Assembly (NCBI RefSeq): GCF_038637725.1 | Contig: NZ_CP152052.1 | Location: 1,781,501 to 1,845,500, forward strand | Source: Psychrobacillus sp. FSL H8-0483 | GTDB lineage: Bacteria > Bacillota > Bacilli > Bacillales_A > Planococcaceae | DNA length: 64,000 bases | Direction: 5' to 3' | Shown here: piece by piece, positions 10,001 through 18,673 of the stretch | Layout: the number at the start of each line of letters is the position of its first letter | Position numbering within the stretch: position 1 is the first letter of the stretch | The notes under the pieces: generated by a model | Told to the model about the DNA's origin: nothing | Seen by the model: only the letters and a program-made list of their open reading frames with translations | The model's database searches: none | Position numbers and translations under genes: made by a program

Positions 10001-10144
10001 GCTAGTACCTCCTAAAATTCACAATGGTCTTATTATAGCACGAAACTAGTGGATCTTGGTATTTTGAATACATAATAAAACAAGTTTTTTATGAATTATT
10101 TTATTTTGAATAGTCAATAATATTTTTAAGGCAAAAAAATAATA

Positions 10145-10250
10145 AGAAGGCGCTGTTAAACTACATGGTTTTTATTAGGTAGAATCCGCTTGCCTTCCGC
10201 GAGCGAACCGACAAGCCTTTTCGGCTGATCTTGCGTGTTTTCTACCGCAA
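10145..10250. repeat. GC-rich intergenic repeat, copy 3
   Basis: Starts GGCGCTGTTAAACTACATGG, then CGCTTGCCTTCCGCGAGCG, CCGACAAGCC and TTGCGTGTTTTCTACCGC. It shares the start and the TTCCGCG core with the copies near 5.2, 8.1 and 16.8 kb. It accounts for most of the 10001-10341 gap. Confidence 0.6.
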
Positions 10251-10296
10251 ATTATATCCAAATAACGTATCAAAAAGAATAACAACGCAAATAAAA

Positions 10297-10325
10297 AAAG
10301 AGCTAGCAACAATGAGCTAGCTAAA
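10297..10325 (-). terminator. Terminator of msrA
   Basis: AGCTAGC / GCTAGCT stem; on the minus strand it is followed by a run of seven T. Confidence 0.75.
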
Positions 10326-10341
10326 TAATTTTGCCTCTCAC

Positions 10342-10860
10342 CTAATTCCAGTGTTTTTCGATGAATTCATCGCGACCGGATTGTTCTCGGTCCTCTTTAT
10401 AATGAGTTGGGCTCTTCTTATAAAAGTCTTGATGGTAATCTTCTGCTTCGTAAAACGTTTTCGCTTCTCTAATTTCAGTGACAATTGGCTTAGAGAACTT
10501 TCCACTAGCAGCTAATTGTTCTTTAGATTGTTCCGCTTGCTTACGTTGTTCTTCTGAATGCGCAAATATTGCTGAGCGGTAGCTTTCTCCGCGGTCTTGA
10601 AATTGACCACCTGCGTCGGTTGGATCAATTTGCTGCCAAAAAATTTCGAGAAGCTGTTCATAAGAAAATATAGTAGGGTCAAATTGAATTTCTACTACTT
10701 CCAGATGTCCAGAATCTCCTTTTTTTACGTCTTCATATGTTGGGTTTTCTAAATGTCCACCCATATAGCCTGAAGTTATTTTATGTATGCCATCCCAAGA
10801 GTCGAAAGGCTTTACCATACACCAGAAACAGCCGCCGGCAAATGTCGCTTTACCTATCAT
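10342..10860 (-). CDS. msrA: Peptide methionine-S-sulfoxide reductase A
   Basis: A 172-residue enzyme that reduces methionine-S-sulfoxide in proteins with thioredoxin as donor. The catalytic motif GCFWC is at residues 10-14 and GYMGG follows. [17 protein letters not shown] and the C-terminal AEDYHQDFY are family-typical. The start is placed at the second ATG (10860) because the SD AGGAGG is seven bases before it and only one base before the upstream ATG at 10866. A single gene with its own terminator. Confidence 0.95.
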   Translation of the reverse strand: MIGKATFAGGCFWCMVKPFDSWDGIHKITSGYMGGHLENPTYEDVKKGDSGHLEVVEIQFDPTIFSYEQLLEIFWQQIDPTDAGGQFQDRGESYRSAIFAHSEEQRKQAEQSKEQLAASGKFSKPIVTEIREAKTFYEAEDYHQDFYKKSPTHYKEDREQSGRDEFIEKHWN

Positions 10861-10978
10861 TGTCATTCCTCCTAATATAGTAAAATGTATTTTACCATTA
10901 CTTCAAGAGATGTACAAAATTCTGAAACCAATTAAGAGAAAATGCGTTATTATAAGATTATAAGGGAGAGATTACAAA

Positions 10979-11920
10979 ATGGATCAGGAACAAGTAAGAC
11001 CATCGAGAAGATCACGTAAAAGAAGATTGAGATTAGGGAGAGTTCTAGTGTTAGTCCTTGTCCTAATCGTTTTAATTAGCGGAACTTATTCCGTTATTCA
11101 ATACTCTGCTGGATATAAATTGACCAACAATGAGAAAGATCTACCCATAGAATTTGAAGGGGCACAATTACAAGAAGGAGAACGAGAAAATATATTAGTT
11201 CTCGGTGTAGATTCTAGGGGTGAAGAAAAATCACGAACAGACACCATGATGCTTGTTTCATGGGATAAAAAAGAAAATGATGTAAAAATTATATCGTTTA
11301 TGAGGGATATATATGCCGATATTCCTGAGTATCAATCATATAAACTAAATACAGCCTATTATCTGGGTGGAGTTCAATTATTAGCTGATACGATTAATGG
11401 GATGTTCGATCTACCAATTCATCACTATGCTCTAATCGATTTCAAAAGTTTCGAATCGTTAGTTGATATTATTGCACCAGAAGGTATTCCCATTAATGTA
11501 GAGAAGGATATGTCGGAGAAAATTGGTGTTTCATTGACAAAGGGTCAACAAAACTTATCTGGTAAAGAACTACTAGGTTATGCTCGATTTCGTTCGGATG
11601 CTGAGGGAGATTTTGGAAGGGTAGAAAGGCAACAAGTTGTCATGGAGGCCTTAAAGGATGAGCTGCTTTCTATACAAAACTTATCCAAGACGCCAAAATT
11701 TTTAGGAGCTGCGGAAGGATATATTGAAACGGACTATTCGAGAGCAGATAAAGTAAAACGTATTCTCGATGCAGGCATAAGTGGGAAGTTAGAAATGGAG
11801 AAATTGACCATTCCTGTTGAGGGTACATATTCCTTCAAAAGTTATACGCACGCTGGTTCAGTCATTGAAATAGATAAAGAGAAAAATAAAGCAGCAATAA
11901 CTAACTTTTTACAAAAATAA
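10979..11920 (+). CDS. LytR-CpsA-Psr (LCP) family cell-wall polymer ligase
   Basis: A 313-residue membrane-anchored extracellular enzyme. A positively charged N-terminus (SRRSRKRRLRLG) precedes one membrane segment at residues about 22-42. The LCP domain follows, with NILVLGVDSR, SRTDTMMLVS, FMRDIYADIP and YARFRSDAEGDFGRVERQQ, the set of Arg/Asp residues that bind polyprenyl phosphate. The family (TagTUV) attaches teichoic acids or other glycopolymers to peptidoglycan. SD AAGGGAGAG precedes the ATG. Confidence 0.92.
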   Translation: MDQEQVRPSRRSRKRRLRLGRVLVLVLVLIVLISGTYSVIQYSAGYKLTNNEKDLPIEFEGAQLQEGERENILVLGVDSRGEEKSRTDTMMLVSWDKKENDVKIISFMRDIYADIPEYQSYKLNTAYYLGGVQLLADTINGMFDLPIHHYALIDFKSFESLVDIIAPEGIPINVEKDMSEKIGVSLTKGQQNLSGKELLGYARFRSDAEGDFGRVERQQVVMEALKDELLSIQNLSKTPKFLGAAEGYIETDYSRADKVKRILDAGISGKLEMEKLTIPVEGTYSFKSYTHAGSVIEIDKEKNKAAITNFLQK

Positions 11921-11991
11921 TAATGCTTTAAAATTGCTAATCTTTTTATTCGTTCGTAAAATAATAGTATAGGAAAGGAAGTTTGATAATA

Positions 11992-13185
11992 GTGGAGCCA
12001 GAAAAACCTTCTTTTTTTTCAACAAGGTACATAAAATTTTTAGGTGGACGTAATACCGTTTTTACATTAGTGCTTCTATTGTTAATCGGACTTGTCATAA
12101 TGATATATGATGAAATTTCGTTCATTTTCGTTCCTTTAACTGTATTTTTAGGTAACGTTATATTGCCCATTATTTTAGCAGTAATAGCATACTATTTATT
12201 ACGACCTTTATTACGTTTGTTAGAACGAATTAAAATACCTCGTATTTGGGGTATATTAATTATCTTTTTAGCATTAATAGGGTTAGTAACCTTGCTTGTA
12301 TTTTTAGTATTTCCATTTTTAAAGGCACAGTCTTTGAAGTTAGTGGAAGAATTACCAGGCAATTTGATGGTGTTATTAGATAAGTTGGATGGATTCCTAC
12401 GAACATCCTTTTTCCGGGATTTTTATTTGCAAATTGAAAGTGATGTTAACTCCATCTTAAAAGAGTTACCAACAGAAATCGGCCAGTTTTTACAAAGTAC
12501 ACTTACAGGATTAGCAACAGGTATTTCTTCTATTGTTGGTGTATTAACAGGTTTTGTATTAGCAATTGTTACCGTACCATTTATCGTCTTTTACTTATTA
12601 AAGGATGGAGAAAAATTACCCAACTATGTAATGAAATTATTTCCTCCCCGTATGCGAGAAGATTTGCGATCTGTGTTTACTAATATTGATAGACAAATTA
12701 GCTCGTACATACAAGGACAGATTTTAGTATCCATGTGTATCGGTTTTATGATATTTATTGGATTCTCTATTATTGGGATGGATTATGCTATGTTACTTGG
12801 TGTAATTGCTATGGTAACAAGTGTTGTTCCTTATTTAGGTCCGGTGATTGCGATTACACCAGCCTTAATTATTGCGCTAGTTTCTTCGCCATTTATGCTA
12901 TTTAAATTAGCCATAGTTTGGACCGTTGTACAATTAGTAGAAGGGAAGTTTATTTCCCCTCAAATTATGGGTAGATCTCTACATGTTCATCCCATTACCA
13001 TAATATTTGTGTTAATTACTGCAGGTGCACTATTTGGAGTTCCAGGTGTGATTTTAGGAATACCAGGGTATGCAATATTAAAAGTTTTTGTAAGCCACTT
13101 TTATACATTATTTAAAAAGCGTTATAATAAGTATGAACCAGTTGTTGAAAATCGATATGAGTATACAAATCACAAGGTGGATTGA
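11992..13185 (+). CDS. AI-2E family transporter
   Basis: A 397-residue polytopic membrane protein with about seven to eight membrane segments, a central amphipathic region (residues about 110-160) and the conserved core VPYLGPVIAITPALI and GVPGVILGIPGYA. Family members export small solutes; autoinducer-2 export was shown in E. coli TqsA, and sodium/proton exchange in some others. The GTG at 11992 is chosen since SD AAAGGAAG is ten bases away; the TTG at 11983 is too close. The end lies five bases before the next gene. Confidence 0.88.
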   Translation: MEPEKPSFFSTRYIKFLGGRNTVFTLVLLLLIGLVIMIYDEISFIFVPLTVFLGNVILPIILAVIAYYLLRPLLRLLERIKIPRIWGILIIFLALIGLVTLLVFLVFPFLKAQSLKLVEELPGNLMVLLDKLDGFLRTSFFRDFYLQIESDVNSILKELPTEIGQFLQSTLTGLATGISSIVGVLTGFVLAIVTVPFIVFYLLKDGEKLPNYVMKLFPPRMREDLRSVFTNIDRQISSYIQGQILVSMCIGFMIFIGFSIIGMDYAMLLGVIAMVTSVVPYLGPVIAITPALIIALVSSPFMLFKLAIVWTVVQLVEGKFISPQIMGRSLHVHPITIIFVLITAGALFGVPGVILGIPGYAILKVFVSHFYTLFKKRYNKYEPVVENRYEYTNHKVD

Positions 13186-13190
13186 GAGTA

Positions 13191-13586
13191 ATGGCAAAGA
13201 AGTTTGAATCTTCCATAGAAGTACAAACGATAAAAATTGATACGGTAGTTGATCATCCATATATTGAACACGGTATTAACCTTTCTGGGACAATATATAT
13301 TGATGGTGTACACGACGACGAATCAATAGATAATATTAAATTAGAAGTTTTTAAACTAATTAATGGGGAAGATTCCAAGATCGTATCCAAGCATTCGATT
13401 GAACTAGTCGGAGCAGCGGCTTCTAAAGATATGCAAATGATTCCTTTTGAAATCATGCCGGATGAAAGATGGATACCAGACGGTACTGATGAAGTAACAA
13501 AGTTAATCTTAAGAACAACTGTTTTATTTGAAAATGGCTTTGAATACAATGATGAAGACGAAATTTACTTCGACATTGAAGAATAA
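13191..13586 (+). CDS. Spo0M/arrestin-like sporulation-control protein (short)
   Basis: A 131-residue acidic beta-sandwich protein. The segment VVDHPYIEHGINLSGTIYIDGV followed by IDNIKLEVFKL resembles the arrestin-like half of Spo0M, but Spo0M is about twice as long. The assignment is tentative. The ATG at 13191 is five bases after the AI-2E stop and its ribosome site AAGGTGG lies inside that gene, so the two are probably co-transcribed. A terminator follows. Confidence 0.5.
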   Translation: MAKKFESSIEVQTIKIDTVVDHPYIEHGINLSGTIYIDGVHDDESIDNIKLEVFKLINGEDSKIVSKHSIELVGAAASKDMQMIPFEIMPDERWIPDGTDEVTKLILRTTVLFENGFEYNDEDEIYFDIEE

Positions 13587-13596
13587 TCGTTCCAAA

Positions 13597-13633
13597 AAAA
13601 CTCCAACAAATTATTGTTGGAGTTTTTTTATGT
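13597..13633 (+). terminator. Terminator of the AI-2E operon
   Basis: AACTCCAACAA / TTGTTGGAGTT hairpin followed by seven T. Confidence 0.92.
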
Positions 13634-13682
13634 TTATTTTAAAAAAAGAAGAGCAATCTAATGAAAAATGAGGAGTGAAGAT

Positions 13683-13910
13683 ATGAAGAAAAAAATTGTT
13701 GTCGTACTTATAGTTTTATCGTTGCTCATTCTCTCTGCATGTGGATCTATTAGGAATTCTAATGAGCCTCCCACCCCTGAAACTCAAATAGATAACCAAG
13801 AAAAAAATTTACCTAACACAGGAAATGAAGAAGTAAATAAGGAAAATGATATAGGAATTCCTGATACTGGAAATTCTATCAACGATCCAACCATCGAAAA
13901 ATCTAAATAA
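13683..13910 (+). CDS. Small lipoprotein
   Basis: A 75-residue protein with a lipoprotein signal (MKKK, hydrophobic core, lipobox LSAC with Cys20). The mature part of about 55 residues is Asn/Glu/Pro-rich and repeats 'P(N/D)TGN', so it is probably unstructured. The ATG at 13683 is preceded by SD GAGGAGTGAAG. Function unknown. Confidence 0.65.
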   Translation: MKKKIVVVLIVLSLLILSACGSIRNSNEPPTPETQIDNQEKNLPNTGNEEVNKENDIGIPDTGNSINDPTIEKSK

Positions 13911-13980
13911 AAAATCGATTGAATTGTTTGAATTATTGTGATAAGGTATTATTACCAATTAGAACGGAGGTGAGGAAAGA

Positions 13981-14115
13981 ATGAAAAAGGCTGTATGTGC
14001 ACATGGATTTATATTGGAATTTTTATCCATATCTTGTGCGATTACTCATGAAATTGCTAACAACGGGACTAGTCTGTCCATTTTTAGTCAACTAAATGAG
14101 CAACAACACAGCTGA
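13981..14115 (+). CDS. Small ORF of 44 residues with strong ribosome site
   Basis: ATG with SD GGAGGTGAGG seven bases upstream, running to TGA at 14113-14115. The product is cationic at the N-terminus (MKKAVCAHG), hydrophobic in the middle and polar at the end (NEQQHS). A terminator follows within 40 bases. No family recognised; it might instead be a leader peptide for the downstream ABC-F gene. Confidence 0.4.
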   Translation: MKKAVCAHGFILEFLSISCAITHEIANNGTSLSIFSQLNEQQHS

Positions 14116-14149
14116 TAAGTCATTCTTTCTGAACCATTTTTTAATGGAG

Positions 14150-14180
14150 AAGGCTGCTTATATGAGCAGTCTTTTTCTAT
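14150..14180 (+). terminator. Terminator after the 44-residue ORF / before ABC-F
   Basis: AGGCTGCT / AGCAGTCT hairpin with five-base loop and TTTTTCT tail, 49 bases before the next start codon. Its place between a small ORF and an ABC-F gene is the usual layout of a ribosome-sensing attenuator, though it may simply end the small ORF. Confidence 0.75.
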
Positions 14181-14228
14181 GCAGAAAAATGCTTCCAGCT
14201 ATACCAGAGATGAGAGGAAGCGAACGTT

Positions 14229-16097
14229 ATGATATGTACAATACAAGAAATTAGTAAAATGCTCGGAGGAAATACGATTTTTGAAAACTTATCTTTATCT
14301 ATTAAAACAGGAGATAAATTAGGAGTCGTTGGACGAAACGGTAGTGGGAAAACAACCTTATTTAAGCTTATTGCAGGAATCGAAAAACCAGATGCAGGAA
14401 CCATTTATTTTAAAAAAGGTACTAAAATTGGTTATTTAGCACAAATCCCTACTTTTTCAGAGGAAGTAACGGGCTTGGATTTATTAAATAGTGCATTTGA
14501 CGAGTTAATAGCTTTACAAGCTCAAATGCAAGTACTTGAAAATAAATTAGCAAGTGCGAAGCCTGATGACATGGAAAAGTTACTTCAACTATACGGAGAT
14601 ATTCAAGAGGAATTTACAAATCGAAATGGTTATTCGATGGATTCTGAAATTGAAAAGGTTATACAAGGACTTCAATTATCCAACTTTGTTCATCAATCCT
14701 TTTCAAATTTAAGTGGTGGGGAACAGACAAAAATAATGCTTGGAAAATTATTGTTAACAAAGCCTGATTTACTATTGCTAGATGAACCTACGAATCATTT
14801 AGATTTATTTGCAGTGGAATGGTTAGAGCAATATTTAATTGCATATGATGGAACGGTAGTTCTCATCTCGCATGATCGCTATTTTTTGGATCAAGTCATT
14901 TCAAAAGTGGCGGACATAGAGGAAGGCGAGCTTTCGCTTTATCATGGTAATTACTCTTACTTTATGATGGAAAAAGAAGCAAGGCTAATGCGAGAGTTTC
15001 AAGACTATGAGGAACAACAAAAAAAGATTAAGAAAATGAAAGAAGCCATTAAACGGTTAAGAATATGGGCAAATGAAGCGGTTCCACCTAATCCAGGTCT
15101 TCACAGACAGGCACGCAACATGGAACGTGCGCTGGAACGGATGGAAAAAGTAAGAAAGCCTCTAATAGATCCTAAAAAAATGAATTTATCCTTTGAAGCT
15201 GCTCCGAGAAGTGGCAAAGAGGTAGTGGTTATGGAAGAAGCGGGTAAATCATTCGGTGAGAAAATGCTACTGCAACATGCAAATTTACATGTGTACTGGA
15301 AAGACCGTCTCGCTATTGTCGGACGCAACGGAACTGGAAAGTCGACAATCTTAAATATATTACGTGGGGAATTACCAATTGACGCAGGTATTGCACGACT
15401 AGGAAGTAATGTTCGTGTAGGATTTTTGTCCCAGCACTTTGAAATCTCAAATCCTAAAGCTCGACTAATCGACGTATTTCGAAGTGAGGTAAATGTGTTC
15501 GAAGGTGATGCTCGTCACATTCTAGCAAAGTTCATGTTTTATGGACCAGATGTTTTTAAACGGGTAGGGGATTTAAGTGGAGGAGAACGAATGCGTCTTC
15601 GTCTCGCGCAGCTCATGCACCAAGATATTAACCTTTTGATGTTAGATGAGCCAACCAATCATTTAGATATTGATTCCCGTGAAGTTTTAGAAGATGCATT
15701 AGATGACTTTCAAGGCACCATACTAGCTGTTTCACATGATCGATATTTTTTAAACAAATTGTTCCCGAGAACAGCTTGGTTAGATCAGGGACAGCTCACA
15801 ACCTTTGAAGGACCGTACGAATGGGCTCGTGCAAAATGGGATGCGTTACAGTTAAAACAAGTGGAAGTGAAAGAGGTAGTACTAAAGAAAAAAGAGAAAC
15901 CTGTTAAGCATAAAACAAAGCAAGATGAATCACTTGAAAACAAAATCGCGCAACTAGAGGTAGAAATCAAGCTTCTGACAGAACAAATACAATCGGAAAA
16001 TGATTGGGAACAATATGAACAGTTAGTTACAACTAAAAACGAACAAGAACAACAATTAGAAGCATTAGTTGAACAATGGATGGAGAATGAAGAATGA
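14229..16097 (+). CDS. ABC-F ATPase (YdiF/Uup-type or ribosome protection)
   Basis: A 622-residue soluble protein with two ABC domains. Domain 1: Walker A GRNGSGKTT, signature LSGGEQT, Walker B LLLDEPTNHLD. Domain 2: Walker A GRNGTGKST, signature LSGGERM, Walker B LMLDEPTNHLD. The inter-domain linker is rich in Lys/Arg. A C-terminal coiled coil (about 560-620) follows, typical of YdiF/Uup. These proteins bind the ribosomal E site; some give resistance to pleuromutilins, lincosamides or oxazolidinones. A terminator hairpin upstream leaves room for attenuation control. The start is ATG after AGAGGAAG. Confidence 0.88.
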   Translation: MICTIQEISKMLGGNTIFENLSLSIKTGDKLGVVGRNGSGKTTLFKLIAGIEKPDAGTIYFKKGTKIGYLAQIPTFSEEVTGLDLLNSAFDELIALQAQMQVLENKLASAKPDDMEKLLQLYGDIQEEFTNRNGYSMDSEIEKVIQGLQLSNFVHQSFSNLSGGEQTKIMLGKLLLTKPDLLLLDEPTNHLDLFAVEWLEQYLIAYDGTVVLISHDRYFLDQVISKVADIEEGELSLYHGNYSYFMMEKEARLMREFQDYEEQQKKIKKMKEAIKRLRIWANEAVPPNPGLHRQARNMERALERMEKVRKPLIDPKKMNLSFEAAPRSGKEVVVMEEAGKSFGEKMLLQHANLHVYWKDRLAIVGRNGTGKSTILNILRGELPIDAGIARLGSNVRVGFLSQHFEISNPKARLIDVFRSEVNVFEGDARHILAKFMFYGPDVFKRVGDLSGGERMRLRLAQLMHQDINLLMLDEPTNHLDIDSREVLEDALDDFQGTILAVSHDRYFLNKLFPRTAWLDQGQLTTFEGPYEWARAKWDALQLKQVEVKEVVLKKKEKPVKHKTKQDESLENKIAQLEVEIKLLTEQIQSENDWEQYEQLVTTKNEQEQQLEALVEQWMENEE

Positions 16098-16633
16098 AAC
16101 GAATTGCAATCGATATGGATGAAGTGATTTCTGCATTTAGCTCAAAATGTTTACAGTTATTTAACGCTGAATATCAAACAGAATATACACCACAGCATTT
16201 ACAAGGGAAGTTACTCGTGGAACTTGATCCTCGATTTGAAAGCAAGGTAAATTGTTATTTAGCCCAAGAATCTTTTTTTCTTGAGCTAGAGGTGATGGAG
16301 GGAAGCCAAGAAACCATCAGGAAATTGATGGAGCAATACGATGTTTTTATCGTTACAGCTGCAATGGAATTTCCGGCTTCTCTAGCACCAAAATACAAGT
16401 GGCTGAAAAAGCACTTTCCCTTCCTGAATGAAAAGAATTTTGTTTTCTGTGGTGATAAAAGCATTATTTTAGCTGATTATTTAATTGATGACACTCCAAG
16501 TAATTTAGATACATTTACTGGAAAAAGAATTCTGTATACTGCTCCACATAATATATCGGAAACGAAATACAACCGACTAAACAATTGGGAGGAAATTGAG
16601 GAATATTTTTTATCAGAACTTGTAGTCAATTAG
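16094..16633 (+). CDS. 5'(3')-deoxyribonucleotidase (NT5C type, HAD fold)
   Basis: A 179-residue HAD-like phosphatase. Motif I is DMDEV (nucleophile Asp7, acid/base Asp9), motif II is around VTAAM, and motif IV is YLIDDTPSNL with paired Asp. These match the NT5C family, which dephosphorylates nucleoside monophosphates. The ATG overlaps the ABC-F stop by four bases (ATGA), so the two genes are coupled. A terminator follows. Confidence 0.85.
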   Translation: MKRIAIDMDEVISAFSSKCLQLFNAEYQTEYTPQHLQGKLLVELDPRFESKVNCYLAQESFFLELEVMEGSQETIRKLMEQYDVFIVTAAMEFPASLAPKYKWLKKHFPFLNEKNFVFCGDKSIILADYLIDDTPSNLDTFTGKRILYTAPHNISETKYNRLNNWEEIEEYFLSELVVN

Positions 16634-16657
16634 GAAAAGCAGAAAACTTCAAACGAT

Positions 16658-16700
16658 ATCCCTTTCTAGTAGAGAAATTCTATAGAAAGGGATTTTTTAT
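16658..16700 (+). terminator. Terminator after the nucleotidase
   Basis: ATCCCTTTCTA / TAGAAAGGGAT stem with TTTTTTATT tail. Confidence 0.88.
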
Positions 16701-16734
16701 TAAAATGAGTTAATTTCATAAATAAGGAATAAAG

Positions 16735-16825
16735 TATAGTTGAATTCCCGCTCGCTATAGGCGGAGCTTTCCGCGGGGTGAGCGATAACTCATCACCACG
16801 GCTCACGCGTCGTTCGTGATGGCTT
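16735..16825. repeat. GC-rich intergenic repeat, copy 4
   Basis: Contains CCCGCTCGC, AGCTTTCCGCGGGGTGAGCG and GGCTCACGCG. It shares the CGCTTTCCGCG core with the copies near 5.2, 8.1 and 10.2 kb, and lies directly against a decayed glyoxalase gene end. Confidence 0.55.
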
Positions 16826-16840
16826 GGATTAAAAGTATAT

Positions 16841-16973
16841 ACACTCGTACTTCCGAATAAAGAAGCTTTAAAAGAAGTTAAATCAAAATAATGTGGAAGT
16901 GAATGAACTGGAACAGTCATTTACTACAATAGATCCAAGTGGAAATGGTATTGTTTTTGAACTACTTTCATAA
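16841..16973 (+). pseudogene. C-terminal relic of a VOC/glyoxalase-family gene
   Basis: One frame reads TLVLPNKEALKEVKSK, and after a shift near 16888 another reads NNVEVNELEQSF, then IDPSGNGIVFELLS and TAA. IDPSGNGIVFEL is the usual C-terminal strand of VOC proteins with its Glu metal ligand. The N-terminal half is missing; GC-rich repeat copy 4 ends about 15 bases upstream. Confidence 0.65.
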
Positions 16974-17102
16974 GTACAAGAGCGAGCTATCACTTAAAAC
17001 AATGGAAATTAACACATGAAAATAATAGAGATAAAAGAAAGACCTTTCTAGTAGAATATCTGTTAGAGAATTCTTTTTCTTCGTTTTGATTATTTTTAAT
17101 TG

Positions 17103-17328
17103 TTGAAATATTATGTTTAGTGTGCTAATATTTACTAGATTAATAAACCAGTACATAAACTAATACTCTTATCAAGAGAAGCTGAGGGATATGGCCCTGT
17201 GAAGCTTCAGCAACCTCTGACTTAGTCAGAAAGGTGCTACCTCCTACAAGATTTTTTGTCTTGAAAGATAAGAACTGAGTGCGATTCATTTACCCTCTTT
17301 TCTTATCCTTGAGAAAAGAGGTTTTTTA
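17103..17328 (+). promoter_or_regulatory. SAM-I (S-box) riboswitch with promoter and terminator, controlling metA
   Basis: A promoter TTGAAA (17103-17108) / TAATAT (17126-17131) precedes the aptamer at about 17167-17275. The aptamer carries the conserved S-box elements: CTTATCAAGAGAAGC, CTGAGGGA, GGCCCTGTGAAGC, TCAGCAACC and AAGGTGCTACCTCC. An expression-platform terminator CCTCTTTTCT / GAGAAAAGAGG with a T-tail ends at 17328. Known mechanism: SAM binding favours the terminator, so metA is on only when SAM is low. Confidence 0.95.
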
Positions 17329-17354
17329 TTATTTAAATCAAAGGAGAGAATGTT

Positions 17355-18263
17355 ATGCCAATTAATATTCCAAAACGATTACCAGCTGCTGAATTACTGA
17401 AAGAGGAAAAAATATTTATCATGGATGAGGACCGTGCTTTTGGGCAAGACATTCGTCCGCTTAATATTATCATTTTGAACTTAATGCCCGAAAAAGAAAA
17501 AACAGAATTACAACTTTTAAGGTTACTAGGTAATACACCGTTACAAGTGAATGTAACATTCATGAACACTGCCACTCATGAATCGAAAAACGTGAGTAAA
17601 ACACATTTAGACACATTTTATACAACCTTCGAACAAATAAAGCATCGAAAGTATGACGGATTGATCATTACAGGAGCCCCAATAGAGCAATTAGAATTTG
17701 AGCAGGTAAATTATTGGAATGAAATAACAGAAATAATGGATTGGTCGAAAACCAATGTCACTTCTGTATTACATATTTGTTGGGGAGCACAAGCTGCTTT
17801 ATATCATCATTATGGTATTGATAAATTTGAATTACCAAAGAAATGTTCTGGTGTGTTTAGTCACCGTTTGTCTGATCCAACCGTCCAATTAGTTCGTGGA
17901 TTTAATGACCATTTCTATGTGCCACACTCACGTTATACATCCGTTTCTTTTGAGAAAATTAAAGCTGATCCTCGTCTTAATCTCCTTTCGATTTCTGACG
18001 ACGCCGGCGTATTCCTCATTATTTCAAACGATGAGAAGCATATTATGATTACCGGTCACTTAGAATATGACGCCACAACACTGGCAGAAGAATATGTACG
18101 TGATGTGAATAAAGGAATAGAAATAGATTTACCGGTTAACTATTTCCCTCAAAATGATCCGACACAGCAACCTTCGAATTCATGGCGCTCGCACACGCAC
18201 TTATTATTTTCGAATTGGTTGAACTATTATGTATACCAAGCAACACCATATGAGTGGGAATAA
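17355..18263 (+). CDS. metA: Homoserine O-acyltransferase MetA, predicted acetyl-specific
   Basis: A 302-residue enzyme that acylates homoserine at the start of methionine synthesis. The catalytic Cys142 lies in HICWGAQ, and His235 and Glu237 in GHLEY. Residue 111 is Glu (TGAPIE); in Bacillus MetA, Glu111 gives acetyl-CoA specificity while enteric enzymes with Gly there use succinyl-CoA. The product is therefore predicted to be O-acetylhomoserine, despite the usual 'succinyltransferase' label. Controlled by the S-box riboswitch just upstream; SD AAAGGAGAG before the ATG. Confidence 0.96.
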   Translation: MPINIPKRLPAAELLKEEKIFIMDEDRAFGQDIRPLNIIILNLMPEKEKTELQLLRLLGNTPLQVNVTFMNTATHESKNVSKTHLDTFYTTFEQIKHRKYDGLIITGAPIEQLEFEQVNYWNEITEIMDWSKTNVTSVLHICWGAQAALYHHYGIDKFELPKKCSGVFSHRLSDPTVQLVRGFNDHFYVPHSRYTSVSFEKIKADPRLNLLSISDDAGVFLIISNDEKHIMITGHLEYDATTLAEEYVRDVNKGIEIDLPVNYFPQNDPTQQPSNSWRSHTHLLFSNWLNYYVYQATPYEWE

Positions 18264-18269
18264 TGATGA

Positions 18270-18304
18270 ATGGGGCTATCCGATGTAGGGTAGCTCTTTT
18301 TCAT
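18270..18304 (+). terminator. Terminator of metA
   Basis: GGGCTATCC / GGGTAGCTC hairpin with two G-T pairs and TTTTTC tail. Confidence 0.8.
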
Positions 18305-18309
18305 TTGTG

Positions 18310-18560
18310 TGAAATCTGATAATGGTCTCGATTTTATTTGAATTGGTTGCGGGTTTATGGTATTAGTCTCGATTACGGGTGAATTGGTCTCATTAAGCCA
18401 TTTAATGTAAAAAGTTCAAATGTGTTTATAGTGTAATAGGTTTATTGCTGGAAGAATAATCCTAAATGAGACAAGTGATGCACTTAACGAGACAAACTTA
18501 AGTATGAACGCGACAAAACAAGAGGCCAAGACGACAAACCCCACCGCGAAGACGACAATA
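18310..18560. repeat. Inverted array of GTCTC and GAGAC words
   Basis: The left part repeats GTCTCGATT and TGAATTGGT units (GTCTC at about 18324, 18365 and 18388). The right part repeats the complement sense, GAGACAA (about 18466, 18489) and degenerate (A/C)GCGACAA and AGACGACAA forms up to 18560. No frame is open. It fills most of the 18264-18673 gap between two same-strand genes. Confidence 0.6.
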
Positions 18561-18673
18561 GAGGTTGCCAGTTGGTCAAGTTTGTCAGCAGTAAAGTTTG
18601 TAAGACAAATGATTAGTTAGGTAAATGAACAAAATGCTATGATTAGTTGAATTTAAAAGAAGGGAAGATATAT

